A stretch of 64,000 bases of DNA, taken from assembly GCA_964017195.1 (NCBI GenBank), contig OZ024890.1, forward strand, positions 69,493,376 to 69,557,375, given 5' to 3'. This document shows, piece by piece, positions 52,056 through 64,000 of the stretch. The position numbers and the translations under genes were made by a program. Under the pieces are notes generated by a model, which ran no database searches, was not told the origin of the DNA, and saw nothing but the letters and a program-made list of their open reading frames with translations. Every line of letters begins with the position of its first letter. The stretch's first letter is position 1. Source of the stretch: Siderastrea radians (taxonomy: Eukaryota > Cnidaria > Anthozoa > Scleractinia > Rhizangiidae).

Positions 52056-55000
52056 GTAATTAGTTTATAAATCCCAATGCACATTACAGTTCTTTAAAGC
52101 CCGACAAGCTGTAAGAGTGCCAACTCGAACATATTGCCATAACTTGGCCAATACTCATACATAGCACAATACCTAATATCAATTGTTTGAATACCTAATC
52201 AATTGTTTGAATTTTACGTTTTAAAACTTAATTTCCTTCATGAGTTCTGATAAGTTTTTGATACATACTAAACAATCGCTTTCGACTGGTGTATCATACA
52301 CGGACGCAGAGGTTTCATTTATAAAAGTGAAAAAGGAAAAAAAATGTTCCAATTCGAAAGAAGAGGAAACAAGTTAAATTTGACTTAAGACTTTGAAAGA
52401 AGATTGGAGGGGGGCGGGGGGGGGGGGGTGCTGAAGCAGTGATTTCAGAATGACCAGTCAAGACTTCTGACAGTGCAGGCAAAGCCGTGGAGGAACGTAT
52501 CCTTGGTTTTCAAACCCAATGTACAACAAGATTGCACCAGTTATTGAGAATCCTTGCACCTGACTTTGGAGTTCCGCAGAATTAACGCGAATGATCATTC
52601 ATTGCACTTCGCCACGTTAAAGAAAACGTCTGAAACATATGACCACCAAGAGGAAGTCTTGACAAACCCGCACTGCGAGCGCTTTCATTTTTCACAAACA
52701 CTCCTTATGATTTCAATCCACTTGACTCAATTAATGGCACAATATGAGTGGCATAATGAACAGTACTCCTGGAAACAGGGGCACCCAACGGTTCGTTTCG
52801 GCGGAATATCTGTTCGGCAGACCTAAATCGCCTCAGTGAGGTATTCGGATTTAATTGCAGTGAAAACTAGTGATTTCTTTGGCGAAACATTGCCTCAGAC
52901 TATCGTAACAGGGAGACTGATTAATTCCTATTGTTTTCGGAGAGTCAAATATGTCGTTTAGCGTGTAAAATAAGGTCAGCTGGCATTTTTGGACATCCAT
53001 TAGCAGCTTTGAAATTCGGCGGATAGGTTTCCGTTTAGTAAATTTTTTTGCGGCCTAAAGTTTCAGCTAAGAACGCCGAACAGAACAACCTGCATTAGTT
53101 TACACAAATATGCCTTTAAAAAGCTCTAAAACAATCTGAGAACGCAGAAAACGACGTTTCAAGTATTTTGCTGAAATTTTCTCGTTGGGTGCCCCTGTTG
53201 AAAGCCTTTGTTCAACAGCTTTCATTTCAATGGTATGGAAAGCACTGCATAACAACTTTCACGTTGTGTTGCATAGTTAACAGTGCCACGGGAGAATACT
53301 GCTTATCTGTCGATTATTCGTCCTGATATGGCATCCGCCATGTTTTAAAATGAATATAGACAGCAAACGCTGACCATGGGCGATTGGACGAAGCTTGAAC
53401 GAACCACGAAGACAACCTTCACAAACTTCCGAGCCCACATTAATTTGGTCTGCGGTATGTATTTCGCTTACCGAAAGAAAAATGTCCATCGAGAGGTATT
53501 GTGGTTAACTGAGGTAAGGCATTCGAAGAGAACAGATTTTTATACGAACAAATTCAGCTCCTCTGGACCGTGTGACGAGTAGATAACTGTTGTTTGATTT
53601 GGACAGTGTAGGCTTCAACTTGGATTTATTTTCCCTCGGATTTATGATCCTTTCATCACGTGATATCTTCTATCTTTATCATCACACATGAAAAGAAGAT
53701 GAAAGGATAACAAAGCAAGATACTTACCTGAACATACAACTTGTGATAAACAACGAAGATTCATTTAGACGCCGTATTTTCGCGAGTTATTGATTACAGA
53801 AATTAAAATTTTCGGACAGGCAAAACTTTGAAGTTCAAAGATAAACACCTTAAGGCCGCGGGTGACAAGCTGCTCATGAATAAACTTATAAGGTAAAATT
53901 TTGGTGGAGGTCGTACGTTAAAAAGCTTTAGATCTCGATCGTTTGGGAGCCGATTTCGTTGAAACTTAATAGAGGGCTTGAGGAATGTTGGAAGTGCAAC
54001 AAGACTGTTTTTCCTTCGATAAATTGTTTTTCTTTGCGATGCTTTGAGCTTCCAAAGTTAAGATTTGGTAAAACGCGACTCCGTGTCCAAGTTTTCTCCT
54101 CGTGGCGAAGACAACACTTTTTGATTTTGCCACTAGTTGATCAGTTAAAACCTCTATTGTGTCACAACAGAAGCCGATTTTGTGATTTCAAGTTCCACTG
54201 AAAGTTATAAACCTTTAAATTAGTAAAATCGTCCTTGTTTAAAATTGAAGACTTAAAACTTCTGTTAAAAAGCCTGTTTGAAAAAAGTGCTTCTGTTGTG
54301 ACAACCTACAACACACCTATTTTACCTGTCTGCTGTGTCAGTTCAGGAAATTTTATATCCGCGCTGTATTCTTGGACACAAAATTGGTGGTTTTGGGGCT
54401 TCCGAAGGCATATCGAAGAAACACGAGTGTTTAAGCGAAGAATATTTTATTATGTAAATTTTGGATATAAAAATTACGAAGCTATTGTTAACACTTCAGA
54501 AACAAACAATAGGTTGCATGCAATCTAAAAAAATCGCGGGTTTTTTCCTCCAAAATAAACGAAAGAAAAAAGCAATGGTGCTGAACCAATTAATATTTCT
54601 ACCGCACACAAAATAGAAAGAGAATTTTACTATCGAAATTTTCAAAGCGGATTTTTTCCGCTTAAACGTAGAATTAAACACTAATTAAAACCAAAAAAGA
54701 ACGACGAAATGGAACTCTTTTATTAATTTCCGTTCTGTGGAGCAGTGTATATATACACAGAAAAAACTTCACGGAGTTCCACTTACGAAAGACCCAGATG
54801 TTGATAAATATTGGACACAAAATTGGTGATGTTGATAAATATTCGAGATACGAGATAGAAACAGATTTTATTTTCGTTTTGTTTTGCTGTAAAAATTCTA
54901 AAAAGTTGCAATTAACGTTTCAACTAACAGATAAAGAATAAAAAGAACGGTACAGATACAACAAGCGAGCGCTCAACGTATTTATTAATTATTCTTATTA

Positions 55001-58000
55001 TGAAAATTTTTATTTAACAATACTTAAAATGCACAATGTTTCCTGCCACACGATTAAACGCACGAGCAATCATTGATGCATAAACCAAAGATTTTATACT
55101 GCAGAGCTTACTCATGAATATTTCGCGCAATGTCGCTATCATTCGTTGCACTTCGTGCATACGCTTTAAATAAATGAATACTGATGATCTAGTCTCTCAC
55201 CCGCGGCCTTAAAACACCATGTTAGCATTCGTTGAATTGACGTCCAGACTTCACAAGTTGTTGCAAAGCCATTTTTAATAGCCGACCGGCTGTTTTGCCT
55301 TAGTGTTCAAGTTTATAAGCAGCCGAAAAAAATGTCTGCCTTTTGATCTTTCACTTCATTTTCAGTCAACTGAAGTTTAACTTGAATCCGATAAACTGGT
55401 AAACTCGGTCAAACAACAACTGTTAGTCTACTGTTTCGGAGCTACAAATGTCTTACAGTATGCCAAGCAGTTTAGTCAGAAACTGCCCCTTTTCTGAGGA
55501 TTAGGTGACCTTTTGTCGACTGCATCGATGGCAAGTCATTGCTGTTTCTGTTTTCGCGCTGCTCTACATAAGGGGTTTATTCAAGTCTCACGCGGCTTGA
55601 GAACGACTTCGGCATAGTTAATAAACTTGCGCACAAAGTTTCACGATTCAAGTCGCACCTCTGCCACTTACCTAGGCGTTTCTTTTCCTACGCGGGTTTA
55701 TGGCGAAGTAAAGAGGTCACGGGAAAGCCGAAAAACGCGAAGCGGCGCTTCACGTTTTTCGTTGACTCTTCCCTTGGTGGCTTGCGCTTCCTGTGAAGCC
55801 TTCCCGTAGACCTTCGCTCTAGTGCCAGACCTCAAAGGCGCTTGGGTACGAGGCAGCTGGCGCCTATTTTACTATCAATATTTTCACTGCTTCCTGCACC
55901 CTTATCAACTATCACATCATAGAAATTTCGAGCTCATAATGAAATTACAAAGTAGAACATAAGCTTATTCGTATTATCATTGTTTGACTCTTTATCATTC
56001 AAAATGTTTGCATTTGAAAAGATGCTCCCGCATAAGCCTTCGTTGCAAGCTAGTTTCAGTTAAGGAAAAGTTAATACGCGAATAAAACACGTTAAGGTGT
56101 CATAGTTTGTAAGGTGTCATAGCTTTACAAACTATGACACATAAACGTGTTTTATTCGCGTATTAACGTTTCCTTATTAGTACTGGTGTCACGCATCGAC
56201 ACAGCTTTGTCTCTTCTTTTCTAGTTTCAGTTAAACCGTGAATATACGAATATGGTCTACTACATAATCACACTTAAGAATTTTACCTATACAAGATGCA
56301 TGACAAAGATTTCAATGGAAAGCTTAATGAATATAAAAATTGTTAGGGTTAAAGTAATCTTAATTCTTCCTATTACCTTTTCAGAAAGTACTTCTTGCAA
56401 AAGATTCACCAGGTCATTCAAAAACTAGATTCTGGGAATGGCGAACGCTTCCTGTTGGATCTCATACTAGGCTTACACAATTCTGATAAAAAATTCCGGC
56501 TGACAGAACACGTGTATATGAAAAATGGAGACGACAGCTTGTGTCTTCCTGAAGGAATAAACTGGAATAGCAGTGCTTCAGTGTACTTCATAATTCCTGT
56601 CAAGGACCAAGGAAAATGGGTCCATTATTTTGTCAACCAACTCACTGAGGCCAGCTTGTTAACCGGTGATACGAACTTTCATGTCATAATTGTTGATTTT
56701 GAAAGTAAAGACATCAATATGGCCAAGGCTTTCGAAACACCGCTTTTGAGAAGCAGACATACTGTTATTTCAATGGCGGGCAAATTTTACAAGACTCTCG
56801 CTTTAAACAGGGCCGCGGAAGCTGTTCCAAATGCGCATGACATCATTTTCCTGTTTGACCTGCACATTGATGTGCCTGCAGACATCATGGACAGCGTTCG
56901 AAAGGTAAGTACGTTACCTACGGTGTGACTCGTACGAACAGAACGACATGCAGCCGACCCTTATTACCTATACTTCATCAAAACCACCTTCAGATGTTTT
57001 GATGAAGTATCGACGCAACAACACTTTCTTAGAACAGAAAACTGCTTATACGTGATTCTCGCACGCTGATCAATAAGAGAAGAGACACATTGCTGTTAAT
57101 TTTTGCATGATTTTCGCTTAGCTGGTTTGCTCCAAAATACGAGCCATGGTGTTTGACCAAACTCTTTTTCCTTGTATGTTTACAAGTTCGTGTGTGTACA
57201 TGACTTAACTTGCTATGTCGTCGAAACCTCCTGACATTTCTCGCAGACACGCAACATAAACACCTGTTTTCAGACAAGCGCTTTCACGTTTGCAAACTTG
57301 CAGAACTCTTAGGAGTGCCACAGGGCGTGTACCATGGATCCTTTCACCATTCTGCGATATGCTTATAATTACAGTTTTCAACTAAGCAGAGACTTCCTCC
57401 TACATATTACTTGAAAGTAATCCTTTCTTAAACCAACAGTTACAACGTTTCAAACTTAAGTACTTAATTTTTCTTTGTTATGAGTTGTATCATCTCACTT
57501 CCTTTTCGCGTTTGTATTTCTCGTTGTCAACTTATCAGGATATAAATTGAGCTTTGTACAATATCACTTGTAACTGAAAATGACAGTTGAACGTCAAAAG
57601 TTATCTTAAGACTTAAATGCGTCAATCTGACTTTAAATCAATCAATCAATCTACATTCACTTCTACCTAACTGCCTCCCCCCCTCCCTACTTGCCTGCCT
57701 ATCTACCAACTTAACAAACTGCCTATATTCTTAATTACCTACCCACCAATCTTCCTACCTACCTTACAACAAACGCTGTTGCCAACCTATTCACGGTTTA
57801 CTTTTTCTTTAGAACACTATAGCCGGTCGAATAGCTTATTTTCCCATAGTTGGTCGTCTGGATTGTGGAAGTACTTCGGCAGTACATCGTGGCTTTTGGG
57901 AATTGCAGGGCTTTGGATTGCTGGCAATTTACAAATCAGACTGGAACAGGTTTGGTGGTAAGTTCAAGGACTTTAAAAGTTCTACAACTCTCTTAACGCG

Positions 58001-59179
58001 GATATCGTCAATTCGACCTCTCCAGCTTCCTTTAAGAAATCACTTAAGGTATTTATTTGTAATAACTATTAGTAATTCTTAGATAGTGTGTCTACTTTTA
58101 ATTTGCCACTAATTGTTCTTGTAAAATATCGATCAGTAACTTTTCCTGTTAATTTTGTAACTATATTATGGTAAAACTGTGTTAGCATCCGTCGCTGTAA
58201 TTTCAATTTCAACTGTAATCATCATAATTGAGGAGGCCTAATTAACATTTAAGCTTCATAGTTTCCTTTAGGCATCCTCGCCACGGTCCCCATCATTCTT
58301 TCTTCTTTCCTTGTTCTTTAATTATCATTTTTGGATTGTTGTCTGTTGTGTGGCAAAATAAGAATAAAATAAATAAAATAAAATAACTTCAAAAATCATT
58401 CTCAAGGACATAACCTTCAAAAGAGTCATTTATATTTATGACTTTGAAAGATGCAGGGGACATGCGCCAGTTCTTTCGTGGTTGTTGTGGCTTGCTCTTC
58501 TTTAGGATTTAATAGTTCTGACGATACTACTGGATAGAAACTGAATCAACACAAAAATGCACGACATGGTATTTTCAATAAATCTTTCCCTTATACTGGT
58601 AATAATATGAGCCTCAAGTTCCTTATCATTTGTGATATTTAGCTACCAAGATTAGCTACAGAGCTAGTCAGTCTACCTCACGTGACTGTTTATAGAACTT
58701 GTTTGACGAACTGGCAACACATCTTTTTCACCTCGCCAGAGTTTTTCTCAATTCCCTCGAGCTTTTCTTCTGATGCATGATATGAAATTAGTGCAATCTT
58801 TGAATCAAATCGTATAAAGATTTAAAACTGATTCGGTGTGTTTTTTGAAAGAGGCTTTCTTGATAACAAAGACTAGTGTCTATGTAAAAACTACAAAAAG
58901 AATTTTCAGGTGCCGATGATGCTCAAAGACTGAAAAAGAAGCTGCCTTATTACTACTTGTACTTCTCTCTGCAATGATATTACCATTTTTCATTGCCCAT
59001 ATTTATATATTTACTTTTTTTAATCACTAGGAATGAACATTAAGGACTATCAATACAAGTGGGGCGGGGAGGACTGGGATCTAGTGGATCGCGTTTTAAA
59101 TGCACAGTTTGAAGTTGAACGAATAAAGTACCCAGCCCTCTATCATCATCATCACCCCAAGCGGAAAACATGGAATTAG
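50935..59179 (+). CDS. B4GALNT3/4-like: Beta-1,4-N-acetylgalactosaminyltransferase 3/4-like, PA14 domain, four exons
   Basis: Exons 50935-52055, 56385-56904, 57813-57957 and 59031-59179 join in frame (1935 nt, 644 residues) with GT/AG introns. It is a type II Golgi glycosyltransferase that would add GalNAc in beta-1,4 linkage to GlcNAc-ended glycans (LacdiNAc). Residues 1-40 form a basic cytoplasmic tail and signal anchor (GFAFGILVASVPFMAYLIFF). A PA14 domain follows (FGFIHPEKSGEYKFAITSDD, ELWLSPSEDP, FIETLSKQGFG). Exon 2 begins the CHGN-type catalytic domain (VYFIIPVKDQGKWVHYF), with the DxD-like step IIFLFDLHID. Exon 4 has YKWGGEDWDLVDRVL and LYHHHHPKRKTWN, both diagnostic. It is shorter than vertebrate B4GALNT3/4 (about 1000 residues). 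Confidence 0.88.
52056..56384 (+). other. Intron 1 of the B4GALNT-like gene
   Basis: 4.3 kb with no recognised gene. It contains a G-rich tract near 52409-52428, partial direct repeats around ACACAAAATTGGTG (54377, 54816), a GC-rich stretch with AACGCGAAGCGGCGCTTCACG (about 55735) and the fold-back at 56061-56177. Open frames in it are short and have no domain. Confidence 0.55.
56061..56177. mobile_element. Fold-back element lying between 14-bp direct repeats
   Basis: Arms AAGGAAAAGTTAATACGCGA and the inverse, ending TCGCGTATTAACGTTTCCTT, continue through AATAAAACACGTT and CATAGTTTGTAA. The direct repeat CTAGTTTCAGTTAA occurs at 56050-56063 and 56221-56234, and may be a long target-site duplication. 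Confidence 0.65.
56385..56904 (+). CDS. B4GALNT-like gene, exon 2 (start of catalytic domain)
   Basis: The acceptor is TTACCTTTTCAG and the donor AAAG|GTAAGT. It completes the split Arg codon and encodes KYFLQKIHQVIQKL through LFDLHIDVPADIMDSVRK. Confidence 0.85.
56905..57812 (+). other. Intron 2 of the B4GALNT-like gene
   Basis: Pyrimidine-rich near 57655-57770 (CCTNCCTACC-type words). No gene was recognised. Confidence 0.55.
57813..57957 (+). CDS. B4GALNT-like gene, exon 3
   Basis: The acceptor is TTTTTCTTTAG and the donor TTTGGTG|GTAAGT. It encodes AGRIAYFPIVGRLDCGST and GFWELQGFGLLAIYKSDW. Confidence 0.85.
57958..59030 (+). other. Intron 3 of the B4GALNT-like gene
   Basis: It contains an AATAAAATAAATAAAATAAAAT-like A-rich tail at about 58363-58385, which resembles the 3' end of a retroposed element. 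No gene was recognised. Confidence 0.5.
59031..59179 (+). CDS. B4GALNT-like gene, exon 4 (terminal)
   Basis: The acceptor is TTTAATCACTAG. It encodes GMNIKDYQYKWGGEDWDL and the C-terminal KYPALYHHHHPKRKTWN, then stop TAG. A possible AATAAA lies at 59866. Confidence 0.85.
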
Positions 59180-60369
59180 CACGTTCAAGATTGTTACGTT
59201 GTATTTTCTGACAAATGCTTTCCTTATTGATCGTGAAAAACTAGTTAACGACTAAAAAAAGTCTTTCTAGCTGTAACTGATAAATTTTCTTCCAGCTTAA
59301 ATGCAAAACCTGTTTTTCTGATTTAGTCTAAAGCACAGGTCAACCATAACAATATTTTCACAGCAACACTCTAAATATTTATAGATATGCAAATAATTTT
59401 ATTGTTGTTGCTGTGAAGCAAAATACAGACAAACGTGAGATCCTCCTCTTTGAATGCAGAATGCAAGGCTGTTACTGAAACCATCAGTTTTGCCGGCGGC
59501 TAATTCGTCTTGCAGCGGTATTTTATTTCTTGCATCGAGTTCACTTCCGTAGACTTTTGAATTGTTCATATCTCATTAGTATGTAAGTATCTTTCTCGTT
59601 AGGGGATAACTTACATGTGGACTCACAGGATGTCCCTTCAAAATTCACGATGACTTCGTGAGAGTAGTTTTGTATGTTAAAAACAATACCAGAAACTTCT
59701 TTATCATTGCATATTATAGAAGTTGAAAATCAAAACCCGTAAGGGCAGTGGTACCAATCAAGCATTTTTTTTAACCATTTACACAAGTCATATTTTGTAC
59801 TGGTCAGATAAATAGTACCTTACTGACCCGCCTTGTTTTCATGCTAGCGCGCGTACATCTTGACAAATAAAATAGTAGCCACGGGGAGAAGCGTTTACAC
59901 CGCAATCTCGAACCGCGTAAATGGGTCCAGATACGCGTGATTTGCCGTTTTGGGGAAATAGGTGGCTGTGGTCTATACATGTATTTGCTTACTACGCAAC
60001 TGTTTTGGTTTGCATTTGATTTTTTGCAATCAAGGTTTAAATGAGCTGTAAGTGCTATGCCCTCTTTGATGTTACGACTTATGAATAAATGAATTTATCA
60101 TATATGCCGCTAGAGCTTGTGGAGGTATATCACAGATTTTCCCGTTTTGCCCATGGGCATTATGAGGAACGTCAATGCCCAGCTGGCGAACTGCAGTTAG
60201 CGCGGTAAAGTTTGCAAGTTTTTCAAAGTGTCGCGGACGAACATATAATAACGTTGTCACTGTCACCGACTACTGCCCTCACGCTCGGTCACTGAGAAAA
60301 AATGATACTTTAAAATTAGACCAAACATACGAACATACGAACAAAGTGCTGTAAAGCTTGTGGTAGGGG

Positions 60370-60429
<60 letters not shown>

Positions 60430-62583
60430 CATCCTTTATTTAAACACGATAAAAGAATTCAAGAGCGATACTGTCTTATATAAGACGCATGCGCATATTA
60501 GTCTGCTGAATGTTACCCATGTGTGTTCTTGTCTTTTAATTTACCGTATTTAACATATGAATGGCAAAGAGTTTGTTAAGTTTGGGGTTTCTGTATTTGT
60601 CTTGTATGACGTATGCGCAACTGAGTAAAGCAACTAATAGGATTGAATGCGAAAGTGGCTGTGTTGTCTAGTTGGTGGTTATGGTGAAAATGTTTTTAGC
60701 GCAGGAGTTTTGTTACGGGGATTGACATTTTGAGGGATGTAAAAATGTGGGAGTAGAAGGAGTTGTGAATGTGAGGAGCATATCACGCTTCCGTGAATGT
60801 TATTTGCTTTGAAAGTTGCGTTTTCTATAGCAGCGATGTAATATTGTGCTGCGTGAGAGGCAGTTTCCCTTGGCGTTTTATAGGGGGACGGTTTCCAAGG
60901 TGGATTGGGTAACCTGTATTTCGCAGCTGAGAGAAACGACAGCTGCGGTTGCACCTTAGGAAAGGTGGCTAAAAAAGGGAAAGAATTGCCACTAGTATGA
61001 TGATGCAATTAGTGGATTGCACCATCGATACATCATAGTTCTTGAGAAGGGAGAGAGGCGAGTGTTCATTTGAGGCGAGAAGTTGATTTTAATTGCATAA
61101 AGACGAAGGAATTGGTCATTAATAAGGATATCAATTAATAAGGTAGCTGTTACGAGTTTTTGCATTGAAAGATAGAAAATAACTGAATATTATCGAGTGA
61201 TGCGTGTAGTTTGAATGTGGTGTTCGCTGTTGTCTTGGTTTGGGTTTGAGGTAATTTTGTAAGTGCGTAGTCTGGTCCGTAGCCGTTTACGTTAGGAATT
61301 CCGAGTCAACTTGTTTACTTTTGCAAGGGGATTCCCGGGTTAGCAAACCGGATTTAAACATCACGTCGTGAGATATACCTTGTAAGAGAACGCTTTTGTA
61401 GCAAAGTTCAGTGGCATTTGGCAACATAGCACTTAAAAACCCGGGTTTTTTAAGGAAAAAAGGCTGACGGGGAAGGGTTAACGTGCCCCAGACTCTGACG
61501 ATCTGCTCGAGCTCGTGTTTATCAAGCGTTATATTTTGATTCTACTGCTATGTTCACTGTTTGTATTCACGGTCTAGTTTGTATTCACGGTCTAGGCACA
61601 ACAGTAAATATTTCGTCGTCCCTGTGTAAGCATTCTCAGTTGTGAGCGAATTTATACCGACATTCAACGTTTGAGTTGCTGCGTTTTTCAGCAGAAATAA
61701 AAGCGATAAGAAAGATAAGCTGAGTCATCAGAGTTTAAAAATTACGTCATCCAGTAATGCTATAGCCAAAATATTGTGTCACACAGTCACACTTTTCGTC
61801 CACGCAGGGATACAGGATCGCGCCAACATTTGTTAAACCTAGGGGTGGAGGGGTCAGAACGGCCGGTTAAAATGCCCATTTGGCTTTCTTGTTGTACATT
61901 CGTAGCACATATTTTTGAGAAAATGTGACCAGGAACCTTTTGTCCTTAGAAGACCCGTTCCGCGTGACAAACCTGATCATGGAAAACATCACAAAACTGA
62001 AAGGTTTTTGCGTGCCTTGTGCAGCTGCACTCCTCTGTTACTAATGATGTCATGAACGACGAATGCGGCAAACCCCTATCCGGACAACTATAAGAACTGA
62101 CAACGCTTATGATGACAAAGGAATGAGCACGCTCAAGCGGAGGAGAAAAGAAATGGGAAGACGGGCCAGTCCTATACTCTTGTCGTTTTTTCCACTCTCG
62201 ATGTTATTCGTTTCTCGCCTGTACGCCTGGAATACGGTACCTGCCGAACCACATATTGCATGGAAATGATATTCCATATTTAACTGATTGAATATGTCAC
62301 GACTCTTATAGGCGCTTAAATACATCCCTATGAATGCAGAAAAAGAAAGACATGTTCGTGTAGCACTTAGTTACGACTATGGAGCGTCACGGCGTCCTCA
62401 GTAATGCATTTAATTACACACGGCGTCCTCAGTTATGCATTTAGTTACACAATTTTACGACTTGGTTGCGAGGTTTTGTCGGGTACATTTGACTGCAATA
62501 ACTGTCGTTCGCTTACCGGAGTCGTTAGCGATGTGATACAACCTAACATCAATCAAGGAGAGCGGTACAGCGCTTTCAAAAAT
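59180..62583. other. Intergenic between the tandem glycosyltransferase copies
   Basis: About 3.4 kb without a supported gene. It holds an ATC microsatellite (60372-60429) and a 16-base tandem duplication (TGTATTCACGGTCTAG, near 61560-61595). The open frames at 60679-61008 and 62063-62325 have no domain. Confidence 0.45.
60372..60429 (+). repeat. (ATC)n microsatellite
   Basis: About 19 uninterrupted ATC/CAT triplets. Confidence 0.97.
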
Positions 62584-63719
62584 ATGAAAACGTTGCTTTT
62601 CAGGCGGATTCGTGTGCCACGAAGACGTTTTGTCAACGGAAGTTTTGCCTTTGGTGTATTGTTGGCAAGTGTTCCTTTCGTGATATATCTAATGTTTTTC
62701 GCTCCCTCTGAAAGCGCACATACCAGAAAACTAATTTCGACAAATAATATGGACGACCGTCGTTTTGCAATGAGTGAATGGACAGAGAACAACGCCAACC
62801 ACCAACTGCAACCTCAGGAAACCATATCCACCTCTTCCTTGTCCAGAGGTTTGTTGAATGTTCACACTTGGTCTGACATATGTGGAAGAGATGTTACTGT
62901 TTTACGAAATTGGCCGTATTTTCCTTACTGACTTTCCAGACAAGCGTTCTTTTGTTTCAGATTTTCATAGAACTCAAGACAACGAAACGCAGAATAATGG
63001 AGAAAGACGTTTTGGGTTTATCCATCCTGAGAAAAGCGGCGAATACAAGTTTGCTATCACATCAGACGATACATCTGAACTTTGGTTGAGTCCGAATGAA
63101 GACCCCGCTTCTAGTAAGATGATCGCGCGCGTTTATTCTCCTGATCGAACTGCTTGGACTCTAGAAGGAGACTACAAGAAATATCCTGAACAAATATATA
63201 AAGAAATCACTCTTCACGCCAGCAAGAAATATTTTGTAGAGACGTTGAGCAAACAAGGTTCTGGAAACGCTCAGGTGGCTGTATATTGGTTTCACAGCTC
63301 TTCAAATTCATCATTTGAAATTATTTCTTCGAAGTACTTATCACGTTTTTCTGGAGATCAAAATGAACAATCTATTCCCCCACATGCGGGTAAAAAGCCA
63401 GCGTTTCACCTGAAAGAAAGAACAATTTGTTTGGTTTAAATTGTCTTCCATTTATAAACAAGGAAGAGTACATCAAGTCAATTCCAAGTTGCCCGTACCG
63501 GCCGAGTTTGTTGGTTCAAAAACAGCTGAAGAAATACTGGGGCTTGGGTATTGCAAATAGTTACACGTCACATGTGTTTCCTAGGGATGATACCGACATG
63601 TTATCGAAATCACCCTCGATGCCTGGGTGGTCTAAACCTAATCCTGTCATTGACAAGAACAGAGTTGAATTCATTTTCAGCAACGTTCTCAGTTCCTTGC
63701 GATCCAACAACAGATCCAG
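62584..63719 (+). pseudogene. Duplicate of B4GALNT-like exon 1, two frameshifts
   Basis: The ATG at 62584 opens the same tail and signal anchor (VNGSFAFGVLLASVPFVIYL), and the PA14 domain is over 90% identical to the first copy (RFGFIHPEKSGEYKFAITSD, ELWLSPNEDPASSKMIARVY). Two breaks separate it into three frames. A 4-base insertion at about 62927-62931 (TTACTGAC against TCAC) stops the first frame. One A is lost in the A5 tract at 63392-63396 (A6 in the first copy). The donor TCCAG|GTAAAT at 63720 is intact. The window ends before any exon 2, so whether the rest of the gene is duplicated is unknown. It is a probable pseudogene or assembly-damaged copy. Confidence 0.82.
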
Positions 63720-64000
63720 GTAAATAGGTTATAAATCACATTGCATCAAAAAATATTGCTTGTTTTAAAACCCGAATAGCCCTAAGAGTGCCAGCTGGCA
63801 CATACTGCAATAACTTGGCCAATATTCGTACAACCACAACTGAACTAATATATGAAGTAACTAGGAGCTTATCAATTGTTTGAATGTTTTGTTTTAACAA
63901 TTAACTTCCCATATAAATTCTAATCTGGTTTTTTGGAAATATACTGGTCAACAGTTCTCAACTGATATATCATACATGGGTACAGAGGGTTTATTTATCA
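63720..64000 (+). other. Start of intron after the duplicated exon
   Basis: It is clearly similar to the intron start of the first gene (AAGAGTGCCAACTCG versus AAGAGTGCCAGCTGG; ATAACTTGGCCAATA), showing that the duplication extends past the exon to the window edge. Confidence 0.6.

Noticed and set aside
53376..53582. Possible extra exon of the B4GALNT-like gene in intron 1
   Set aside because: It has no similarity to the family and exon 1 already joins exon 2 in frame without it.
1..64000. CRISPR arrays or bacterial operons
   Set aside because: The repeat arrays have no spacers, introns are present and the gene families are animal and transposon types.

Overview
The window is animal nuclear DNA, most likely from an anthozoan cnidarian such as a stony coral. 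It holds spliced host genes with GT/AG introns, tRNA-derived SINEs, many fold-back (MITE-like) elements, a DIRS-type retroelement, a Crypton, an APE-type LINE and a large Maverick/Polinton (adintovirus-like) element. The taxonomic call is inference: it rests on the family resemblance of the Polinton, Crypton and host proteins, not on a search.

Layout. 0-4.8 kb: intergenic DNA with several fold-back elements, including a clean 234-bp hAT-like MITE with an 8-bp target duplication. 4.8-9.35 kb (minus strand): a complete four-exon di-N-acetylchitobiase-like GH18 gene with SINEs in its first intron. 10.9-13.0 kb: a 28-bp minisatellite carrying a 5'-truncated LINE. 13.0-36.4 kb: a decaying Polinton. 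It encodes DNA polymerase B, integrase, a VLTF3-like zinc protein, a parvovirus-type PLA2-domain protein, a coiled-coil ORF, an adenain-like protease, a pX-like basic protein, a major capsid protein, an amphipathic basic protein, a minor capsid/penton protein, a PPxY-bearing acidic protein, an FtsK/A32 packaging ATPase, a collagen-like fibre, a membrane/helical protein, small accessory proteins and two cysteine-rich proteins. A DIRS fragment (about 23.4-25.0 kb), a block of about 5.9 kb with an 89-bp tandem array, and a block of about 2.65 kb made of fold-backs and a dispersed repeat all appear to be nested in it. 37.9-46.6 kb: a second, much larger array of the same 28-bp minisatellite, in inverted orientation, carrying a near-full-length copy of the same LINE. 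47.4-48.7 kb: a broken Crypton tyrosine recombinase. 50.9-59.2 kb: a four-exon B4GALNT3/4-like glycosyltransferase with a PA14 domain. 62.6-63.7 kb: a frameshifted duplicate of its first exon.

How the parts work together. The Polinton genes form a replication/integration module (PolB, integrase) and an adenovirus-like morphogenetic module (capsid proteins, packaging ATPase, maturation protease, membrane-active and fibre proteins), so the element was once equipped to make virions. Most of its broken genes carry single-base indels in A/T homopolymers, so either it is a fossil or the assembly contains homopolymer errors.

The least explained pattern is the pairing of the 28-bp minisatellite with the LINE. 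Both LINE copies sit at the same point and in the same orientation within the repeat unit, which suggests a target-specific non-LTR retrotransposon that uses a minisatellite as its home.
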